From: Rhodospirillales bacterium
GTDB taxonomy: Bacteria; Pseudomonadota; Alphaproteobacteria; ATCC43930; CGMCC-115725
Assembly (NCBI GenBank): GCA_027315365.1
Contig: DAHUYF010000202.1
Span: forward strand, 1 to 33,682
Reading direction: 5' to 3'
Length of the DNA stretch: 33,682 nucleotides
The translations under genes and the position numbers were made by a program. Below the pieces are notes generated by a model that searched no databases, was not told the origin of the DNA, and saw only the letters and a list, made by a program, of their open reading frames with translations. Below, in pieces: positions 27,527 through 33,682 of this stretch (its first letter is position 1; the number at the start of each line of letters is the position of its first letter).

Positions 27527-28402
27527 ATGGCGCTCGAGCTCAGACCGCTGCACCCGCTGTTCGTCGCCGAGGCCGCGGGGGTCGATCTGGGTCGGCCGCT
27601 CGCGCCCGAGACGGTGCGCGCGATCGATGCTGCGATGGACCGCTTCGGCGTGCTGGTGTTCCGCGACCAGCCGCTCGACCAGGACCAGCAAATCGCCTTC
27701 GCCCGCTGCTTCGGCACGCTCGACATCGGCCTGCGCCGCGCCACCAAGGGCGGGCATCGCTTCAAATACGACGAACTCATCGATATTTCGAACGTAGCAG
27801 TCGACGGCGACATCGCCGCGCGCGACAGCCGCCGCGTCGCCAGCATGGTGGCGAACCAGCTCTGGCACAGCGACAGCTCCTTCCAATGCCCGGCAGCGAA
27901 ATACTCGATGCTATCGGCGGTGGCGCTGCCGTCCTGGGGCGGCGAGACCGAATATGCCGATCTGCGCGCCGCCTATGATGCGCTGCCGGCGCGCCTCAAA
28001 GCCGAGCTCGAGGAGCTCGAAGCCGAGCATTACGCGTTGCACTCGCGGATGATGCTCGGCACCACCGACTGGAGCGAGGAGGAGAAGAACGTGCTGCCGC
28101 CGGTGCGCTGGCCGATCCTGCGTACCCATCCGGGCTCAAAGCGCAAGCTGCTCTTCGTCGGCATCCATGCGCGCGAGATCATCGGCTGGACGCTGCCCGA
28201 GGGCCGGATGATGCTGGCCGACCTGCTCGAGCACGCGACGCAGCGGCAGTTCGTCCATCGTCACGAATGGCGGGTCGGCGATCTCGTCATGTGGGACAAC
28301 CGCGCCACGCTCCACCGCGGCCGGCGCTACGATCTCGGCGAGCGCCGCGAACTCAGGCGCACCACCACGATGGCGGTGGAGACGGCAGAGGCGACGGCGT
28401 AG
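27527..28402 (+). CDS. tfdA: TfdA-like Fe(II)/2-oxoglutarate-dependent dioxygenase
   Basis: A TauD/TfdA-family oxygenase, 291 residues. The iron ligands are His114 and Asp116 (LWHSDSSF) and His263 (LHRGRRYD); an arginine near 274-278 binds 2-oxoglutarate. These positions are one residue off those known for 2,4-D dioxygenase TfdA (113, 115, 262). Long stretches resemble TfdA as I recall it: the PLHPLF start, DQQIAFAR, YSMLSAV, RAAYDALP, LLEHATQR, VGDLVMWDNR. TfdA-alpha homologues in bradyrhizobia and other non-degraders act on phenoxyacetate-like or unknown natural compounds, so the substrate is uncertain. The ribosome site is GGAGGAA. It is convergent with lexA. Confidence 0.82.
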   Translation: MALELRPLHPLFVAEAAGVDLGRPLAPETVRAIDAAMDRFGVLVFRDQPLDQDQQIAFARCFGTLDIGLRRATKGGHRFKYDELIDISNVAVDGDIAARDSRRVASMVANQLWHSDSSFQCPAAKYSMLSAVALPSWGGETEYADLRAAYDALPARLKAELEELEAEHYALHSRMMLGTTDWSEEEKNVLPPVRWPILRTHPGSKRKLLFVGIHAREIIGWTLPEGRMMLADLLEHATQRQFVHRHEWRVGDLVMWDNRATLHRGRRYDLGERRELRRTTTMAVETAEATA

Positions 28403-28408
28403 CGTCGG

Positions 28409-28428
28409 GGCGCGGCCCGAACCGCGCC
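28409..28428. terminator. Weak hairpin between convergent tfdA-like gene and lexA
   Basis: A perfect 7-base-pair stem, GGCGCGG with CCGCGCC, and a 6-base loop, in the 41-base gap between two convergent genes. There is no T-run on either side, so it is at most a weak or factor-assisted terminator. Confidence 0.3.
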
Positions 28429-28443
28429 GACCGAACCGCCGCT

Positions 28444-29157
28444 TTAGTACCGCCTTATCAGCCCCACCAGCTTGCCCTGCACCTTGACGCGGTCGGGGCC
28501 GAAGATGCGGGTCTCGTAATCCTTGTTCGCGGGTTCAAGCGCGATCGAATCGCCGCGCCGGCGCAGCCGCTTCAAGGTCACCTCGGCGTCGTCGATGATC
28601 GCCACCACGATCTGGCCGTTCTCCGCCGTCTCGGCACGCTGGATCAGCACGGTGTCGCCGTCGAGGATGCCGGCATCGACCATGCTGTCGCCGGCAACCT
28701 CGAGCGCGTAATGCTCGCCCCGTCCGATCAGCGCCGGCGGCACGCCGATGCTGCTGGTGGGGTCGCGCAGCGCTTCGATCGGGGTGCCGGCGGCGATGCG
28801 GCCGAGCAGCGGCAACTGTACCGCCTCGCCGGCCTCGCTGGCCGCGGCGCCGGGCAGCGCCGCCTTGAAGTCGCCGCGGATCACCGTGGGTGAGAACTGG
28901 CGGCGCTCGACGGTACGGCCGCGCTGCACGGCGTAGGCGGTGTCCTCGGGCAGGCGGACCACTTCCAGCGCCCGGGCGCGGTGGGGCAGGCGGCGGATGA
29001 AGCCGCGCTCCTCGAGGCCGCTGATCAGGCGGTGAATGCCCGATTTCGATTTCAGGCCGAGCGCGTCCTTCATTTCCTCGAAGGAGGGGGAGACGCCGCC
29101 GTCGGACAGCCGGCGATTGATGAAGAGCAGCAGCTCGTATTGTTTTCGCGTCAGCAT
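28444..29157 (-). CDS. lexA: LexA repressor, SOS response
   Basis: A 237-residue repressor that blocks SOS genes and cleaves itself when RecA filaments form. The N-terminal winged helix-turn-helix begins [13 protein letters not shown] (1-65). The cleavage site is Ala123-Gly124 (GRIAAGTP), and the catalytic pair is Ser158 (VAGDSM) and Lys196 (VTLKRL). ATG 29157 is chosen: it opens the conserved N-terminus, has GGGGA upstream, and lies downstream of a well-placed promoter; the longer frame adds 12 odd residues. An SOS box overlaps its own -10, so it is autoregulated. Confidence 0.97.
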   Translation of the reverse strand: MLTRKQYELLLFINRRLSDGGVSPSFEEMKDALGLKSKSGIHRLISGLEERGFIRRLPHRARALEVVRLPEDTAYAVQRGRTVERRQFSPTVIRGDFKAALPGAAASEAGEAVQLPLLGRIAAGTPIEALRDPTSSIGVPPALIGRGEHYALEVAGDSMVDAGILDGDTVLIQRAETAENGQIVVAIIDDAEVTLKRLRRRGDSIALEPANKDYETRIFGPDRVKVQGKLVGLIRRY

Positions 29158-29205
29158 CGCTGTCCCCGCGGAAAGAGGGCGGAACAAAACCAAAACCAGA
29201 GCGAT

Positions 29206-29234
29206 GTTCTAGTTTGGTTCCCGCGGGTCGTCAA
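29206..29234 (-). promoter_or_regulatory. lexA promoter with embedded SOS box
   Basis: On the minus strand: TTGACG (29234-29229), 17 bases, TAGAAC (29211-29206). The SOS box lies at 29206-29220: on the plus strand GTTC, seven bases, GTTC, the alphaproteobacterial LexA site, and equally GAAC-N7-GAAC on the minus strand. It covers the -10 completely, so LexA bound here would block RNA polymerase. The predicted start near 29199 gives a 42-base leader. Confidence 0.85.
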
Positions 29235-29256
29235 GGCTTCCGTTGGCGCAAGCGGC

Positions 29257-30471
29257 TCAGGCGAGCGCCGGATCGGGGCCGAGCGGTACGATCTCGACGC
29301 TGGTGCCGATGGCGGCGGCGGGCGCATGCGGCGGCCGCACCACCAGGCAGTCGGATTTGGCCAGCAGCGACATCATCGAACTGTCCTGTTTGAGGAAGGC
29401 CTGCGCCTCGAGCGCGCCGTCCGCCGCGCGCGTCAGCGTGGCGCGCAGGTAGTCCTGGCGCCGGTCGTTGGCGGGGAGCGGCGCGGCGAGCCGTGCTCTG
29501 AGCGGTGGCGCCTCGGCGGCGGCGAGGCCGGTCAGCCGCTCGATCGCCGGCTTGAGGAAGAGCAGGGCGCAGACCAGGCTCGAGACCGGGTTGCCCGGCA
29601 GCCCCATCATCGGCGTGTCGCGGTAGCGCCCGACCATCAGCGGCTTGCCCGGCCGCATCGCGATCTTCCAGAAGTCGAGGGTGAGGCCGCTCGCGCCGAG
29701 CGCGTCGCGCACCAGGTCGTGATCGCCGACCGAGGCGCCGCCGGCGGTGACCAGGAAATCGGCGCCGGTGGCCGCTTCGGCGATGCGCTGCAGCGCGTCG
29801 GCGCGGTCGGGGGCTATCGGCAGCTGCAGCGGCTCGCCGCCGCATTGGGTGATCAGCGCGGCCAGCGCCAGCCCGTTGGAGCTGACGATCTGATGCGGAC
29901 CCACGGGATCGCCCGGCATTACCACCTCGTCGCCGGTGGGCAGGATGGCGATGCGCGGCTTGCGATGGAGCATGAGCCAGGGCCGGTTCATCGCCGCGGC
30001 GAGCCCGATATCCCGCGCCGTGAGCCGCCGCCCGGCGGTCAGCCCGATCTCGCCCTCGCGGAAATCGAGTCCCGCCGGACGCACATACTGCCCGGGCCGC
30101 GCCGCTTCGCGCAGCTCGACCATGTCGCCCTGGCGTTCGGCATCCTCCTGGATGACGACGGCATCGGCGCCGTCCGGCATCGGCGCCCCGGTGAAGATGC
30201 GCACCGCCTCGCCGCCGCCGACGGTGCCGGCATAGGCCTGGCCGGCCGGCACCGAGCCCACCACCTTCAGCGTCGCCGGCACCCGCGCCACATCGGCGGC
30301 GCGCACGGCGTAGCCGTCCATCGCCGAGACCGGCCAGGGCGGCTGGGTGCGCCGTGCCGCGACGTCCTCGGCGAGCACCCGGCCGACCGCCTGGCTGATC
30401 GCCACCTGCTCGGCGCCGAGCGGCTTCAAAGGCGCCAGGAGACGCGCGCGGGCTTCCTCGACCGAGATCAT
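29257..30471 (-). CDS. moeA: Molybdopterin molybdotransferase
   Basis: MoeA, 404 residues, inserts molybdate into adenylated molybdopterin in the last step of molybdenum-cofactor synthesis. Motifs: [12 protein letters not shown] in domain [15 protein letters not shown], the MPT-binding-fold ILPTGDEV and [11 protein letters not shown], and GLPGNPVSS near residue 330. The C-terminal beta domain is complete. The start overlaps the end of moaC by 4 bases (ATGA). It is the last gene of the trpG-D-C-moaC-moeA run, with lexA 99 bases downstream behind its own promoter. Confidence 0.96.
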   Translation of the reverse strand: MISVEEARARLLAPLKPLGAEQVAISQAVGRVLAEDVAARRTQPPWPVSAMDGYAVRAADVARVPATLKVVGSVPAGQAYAGTVGGGEAVRIFTGAPMPDGADAVVIQEDAERQGDMVELREAARPGQYVRPAGLDFREGEIGLTAGRRLTARDIGLAAAMNRPWLMLHRKPRIAILPTGDEVVMPGDPVGPHQIVSSNGLALAALITQCGGEPLQLPIAPDRADALQRIAEAATGADFLVTAGGASVGDHDLVRDALGASGLTLDFWKIAMRPGKPLMVGRYRDTPMMGLPGNPVSSLVCALLFLKPAIERLTGLAAAEAPPLRARLAAPLPANDRRQDYLRATLTRAADGALEAQAFLKQDSSMMSLLAKSDCLVVRPPHAPAAAIGTSVEIVPLGPDPALA

Positions 30472-30947
30472 CGTGTCGCCTCGTAAACTCCGGATTTTCC
30501 ACCGGATTTATGGAGCAAGCGAATCCCCTCGATGCGCATGGCGCGATCGGCTGCCTTGCACATGTCGTAGACCGTGAGCGCCGCCACGGCGACCGCGGTC
30601 AGCGCCTCCATCTCGACGCCGGTGCGGCCGGTGAGGCGGCAGGTGGCGGTGATGTCGACGGCGCTGCGCTCGGGATCGCAGGCCAGCTCGACGCTGACCG
30701 AGGTCAGCGCGAGCGGGTGGCAGAGCGGGATGAGATCGGGGGTGCGCTTGGCGCCCATGATGCCGGCGAGCTGCGCCACCGACAGCACGTCGCCCTTCTT
30801 GACGCCGCCGGCGAGGATGAGATCGAGCGTGGTCCTGGCCATGAACACGCTGCCGGTCGCGGTCGCGACGCGCTCGGTCTCGGGCTTGGCGGAGACGTCG
30901 ACCATCGCCGCATTGCCGTGCTCGTCGATATGGGTGAGGCGGCTCAT
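30468..30947 (-). CDS. moaC: Cyclic pyranopterin monophosphate synthase
   Basis: MoaC, 159 residues, converts 3',8-cyclo-7,8-dihydro-GTP to cyclic pyranopterin monophosphate, the first stable intermediate of molybdenum-cofactor synthesis. The conserved motifs are complete: [35 protein letters not shown], and [10 protein letters not shown], with the C-terminal [10 protein letters not shown]. MoaA is not in the window. It is joined by 4-base ATGA overlaps to trpC upstream and moeA downstream. Confidence 0.97.
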   Translation of the reverse strand: MSRLTHIDEHGNAAMVDVSAKPETERVATATGSVFMARTTLDLILAGGVKKGDVLSVAQLAGIMGAKRTPDLIPLCHPLALTSVSVELACDPERSAVDITATCRLTGRTGVEMEALTAVAVAALTVYDMCKAADRAMRIEGIRLLHKSGGKSGVYEATR

Positions 30948-31755
30948 GCCGGCGTCTCGGCGGCCCGTACCGGCGCCAGCAGCGCCCGCGTCGCCGCCTC
31001 GACGTCGGCCGCCCGCATCAGCGACTCGCCGACCAGGAAGCAGCGTGCGCCGGCGCGCGCCATCCGCGCCAAGTCGCGCGGGCTCTCGAGGCCGCTCTCG
31101 CTGACCGGCAGGCGTCCCGGCGGCAGCGCTTGCGCCAATTCTTCCGTCATCGCAAGATCGACGGTTAATGTCTTGAGGTTACGGTTGTTTATGCCGATGA
31201 GTCGGGTCCGGAGCCGGGTGGCGCGTTCGAGTTCCTGGCGATCATGGACCTCGACCAGCACGTCCATCTGCCACGCCGCGGCTTCTTCCTCCAGCGCCGC
31301 CGCCTCGGCGTCGCCGAGCGCCGCCATGATCAGCAGGATGCAATCGGCGCCCATGGCGCGCGCCTCGGCCACTTGATAGCGGTCGAGCATGAAATCCTTG
31401 CGCAGCACCGGGAGAGGCACCGCGGCGCGCGCCGCCGCGAGATGCTCGGGCCGGCCCTGGAAATAGGGCTCGTCGGTGAGCACGGAGAGGCAGGCGGCGC
31501 CGCCCGCGGCATAGGCGCGGGCCAGCGCCGGCGGATCGAAATCGGCGCGGATCAGGCCGCGGCTGGGGCTCGCGCGCTTGATCTCGGCGATGAGGCCGTA
31601 GTCGCCGGTCTCGAGCTTGCGCTCCAGGGCGGCGATGAAGCCCCGCGGCGGCGCGGCTTCGCGGGCGGCGCGCTCCACCGCCGCCGCCGGGCGCTCCGCC
31701 TTGGCGGCGGCGATGGCGCGGCGCTTGTCGGCGCAGATGCGCGCGAGCACGTCGC

Positions 31756-31759
<4 letters not shown>
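30944..31759 (-). CDS. trpC: Indole-3-glycerol phosphate synthase
   Basis: A (beta/alpha)8 enzyme, 271 residues, that closes the indole ring in tryptophan synthesis. Signature blocks: [37 protein letters not shown] and the phosphate-binding [13 protein letters not shown] with [10 protein letters not shown]. It is not fused to TrpF. The start is the ATG overlapping the trpD stop (ATGA). The end overlaps moaC by 4 bases. The N-terminal [15 protein letters not shown] is typical of alphaproteobacterial TrpC. Confidence 0.97.
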
Positions 31760-32783
<1,024 letters not shown>

Positions 32784-32787
<4 letters not shown>

Positions 32788-33365
32788 GCGGCGACGCTTT
32801 GGGTCGTGGCGAGCCGCAGGAAATTGCGCAGCAGGTCGTGGCCGCCGATCGAGGCGATGCTCTCGGGATGGAACTGGACGCCATATACCGGGCGCTCGCG
32901 GTGGGCGAGACCCATGACCAGCCCGTCGCATTCGGCGGTGACGGCGAGCGTCGCCGGCAGGCCGTGCCGCTCGACGACCAGCGAATGATAGCGGGTCGCC
33001 GGCAGGGGATCGGGCAGTCCGGCGAAGACGCCGCTGCCGTCATGGCGGATCGCGCTCACCTTGCCGTGCATCGGCACCGGCGCGCGCACCACCGTGCCGC
33101 CGAACGCCTGGCCGATCGCCTGGTGGCCGAGGCAGACGCCGAGCAGCGGGACGGCGCCGGCGCGGCGCACCAGTTCCAGGCAGATGCCGGCATGGTCGGG
33201 ATCGCTCGGTCCCGGCGAGATCACGATGCCCTGCGGGCGGAGCGCCAGCGCCGCCTCGACGGTCAGCGCGTCGTTGCGCCTTACCGCCACCTCGGCGCCG
33301 AGCTCGCCCAGATAGTGCCAGAGGTTGTAGGTGAAGCTGTCGTAATTATCGATCAACAGGAACAT
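32784..33365 (-). CDS. trpG: Anthranilate synthase glutamine amidotransferase component
   Basis: TrpG (PabA-like), 193 residues, a class I glutaminase that feeds ammonia to TrpE for anthranilate and possibly to PabB for folate. The start [15 protein letters not shown] is typical; the oxyanion motif is ISPGPSDP, the nucleophile is the cysteine in GVCLGHQA, and the His/Glu pair is in VQFHPESI. The usual partner trpE is not upstream within the 317 bases that remain. A -10-like GATATAAC lies directly before the ATG with no Shine-Dalgarno sequence. Confidence 0.95.
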
Positions 33366-33371
33366 GAACGG

Positions 33372-33400
33372 GTTATATCAGGTTCGAGCGGGTCGGCGAA
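33372..33400 (-). promoter_or_regulatory. Candidate trpG operon promoter, possibly leaderless
   Basis: On the minus strand: TTCGCCG (33400-33394), 14 bases, GATATAAC (33379-33372). The -10 hexamer TATAAC matches consensus at 5 of 6; the -35 is weak. The start would be at about 33365, the A of the ATG itself. Confidence 0.5.
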
Positions 33401-33466
33401 AGTTCCGCCTCCGACGCCGCATCCGGGCTTGACGGCGCGGCAAAACCGCCTAAACCAGCCGCTCTC

Positions 33467-33592
33467 GTAAAGCGCCGCACTCTCGGCCGATTCGGACCGC
33501 AGGTCTCCACCATCGGGCTCGGCGACGACAATTGCGACGGCCGCCTCGGCGTCGAGGCGACGCACGCGATGGTGCATCAGGCGCCGGGCTGA
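33467..33592 (+). pseudogene. Remnant of an aldo/keto reductase N-terminus
   Basis: The frame reads VKRRTLGRFGPQVSTIGLG, the well-known start of aldo/keto reductases, and goes on as DDNCDGRLGVEATHAMV, which lines up with a subfamily pattern GLGTxNFGGRLDxxAT. It stops at TGA 33590-33592 after about 40 codons, before any of the barrel and catalytic tetrad. No ATG, GTG or TTG start lies in frame upstream before the stop near 33363. It is therefore a non-functional fragment. The reading rests on motif memory; chance similarity is possible but unlikely over the two blocks. Confidence 0.6.
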
Positions 33593-33632
33593 AGAATTTG
33601 GTTAATGATTTCCGCTACACTGCTACCCGACG

Positions 33633-33682
33633 ATGGATGAGAAGCTCGAGGAATTCTTAGCCCTGCTGCGCCGCGCGGCGCC
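33633..33682 (+). CDS. Start of an unidentified gene, cut by the window end
   Basis: ATG 33633 opens a frame (MDEKLEEFLALLRRAA) that runs off the window after 16 codons. GCTACACT at 33614-33621 is a -10-like box 11 bases upstream; a poor -35 precedes it, and there is no Shine-Dalgarno sequence. The low-GC bases just before (33594-33613) suggest a promoter region. The short amphipathic helix does not identify the protein. Confidence 0.45.
   Translation, partial: MDEKLEEFLALLRRAA

Noticed and set aside
29182-29196. A second SOS-like site, GAAC-N7-AAAC, near lexA
   Set aside because: One half-site has a mismatch in the critical GAAC; the perfect site 10 bases away explains autoregulation.
33353-33577. 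A 74-codon minus-strand frame upstream of trpG
   Set aside because: It overlaps the trpG start, has no recognisable motif, and lies opposite the aldo/keto reductase remnant.

Overview
The window is a chromosomal segment of a high-G+C alphaproteobacterium. The best guess is a Rhodospirillales-like lineage, but nothing here fixes the genus. The evidence is the gene order (rpsB-tsf-pyrH-frr-uppS-cdsA-rseP-bamA-skp-lpxD-fabZ-lpxA-lpxI-lpxB, then gltA, gltX, comEC, lexA, moeA, moaC, trpC, trpD, trpG), the use of LpxI rather than LpxH, and an alphaproteobacterial SOS box (GTTC-N7-GTTC) in front of lexA. No rRNA, tRNA, CRISPR array, insertion sequence or phage gene was seen.

Layout. 1-3200: the 3' part of dnaE, a small cupin, and a membrane-anchored PilZ protein behind an AT-rich leader. 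3236-8106: translation and early envelope genes (rpsB, tsf, pyrH, frr, uppS, cdsA), with a strong promoter before rpsB and an intrinsic terminator between rpsB and tsf. 8203-16594: the envelope block (rseP, bamA, skp, lpxD, fabZ, lpxA, lpxI, lpxB), which builds lipid A and inserts outer-membrane proteins. The usual dxr between cdsA and rseP is absent. 16628-20837: an accessory block (glyoxalase, enoyl-CoA hydratase-like protein, Pht5-like decarboxylase/binding-fold protein, 4-oxalomesaconate hydratase LigJ, HpcH/HpaI aldolase) placed between lpxB and gltA. 20839-23873: a small membrane protein, gltA and gltX on the minus strand. 23993-28402: an orphan amino-acid-type solute-binding protein, comEC and a TfdA-like 2-oxoglutarate dioxygenase. 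28444-33365: lexA, moeA, moaC, trpC, trpD and trpG on the minus strand, with the five genes trpG to moeA joined by 4-base ATGA overlaps. 33366-33682: the decayed N-terminus of an aldo/keto reductase and the start of one further gene.

Two things stand out. First, catabolic genes are threaded into a normally conserved housekeeping backbone. Pht5-like, LigJ and a pyruvate-type aldolase correspond to steps of phthalate/protocatechuate 4,5-cleavage degradation, and a TfdA-like dioxygenase sits nearby; the ring-cleavage enzymes are not in the window. Second, several intergenic regions share one promoter geometry: a -35 like TTGACG, 17 bases, then a -10 of the form TAnnnT or TAnnAC, often preceded by C. 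The octamer view resembles the published Caulobacter housekeeping consensus (TTGaCgS, 10-14 bases, GCtANAWC). In lexA this -10 lies inside the SOS box. At comEC, gltX and trpG it lies so close to the start codon that the mRNAs may be leaderless.

No wholly new defence or mobile system was found. The most promising items are the aromatic-acid mini-cluster with its matched divergent promoters, the displaced dxr, the membrane-anchored PilZ protein, and the shared promoter grammar.
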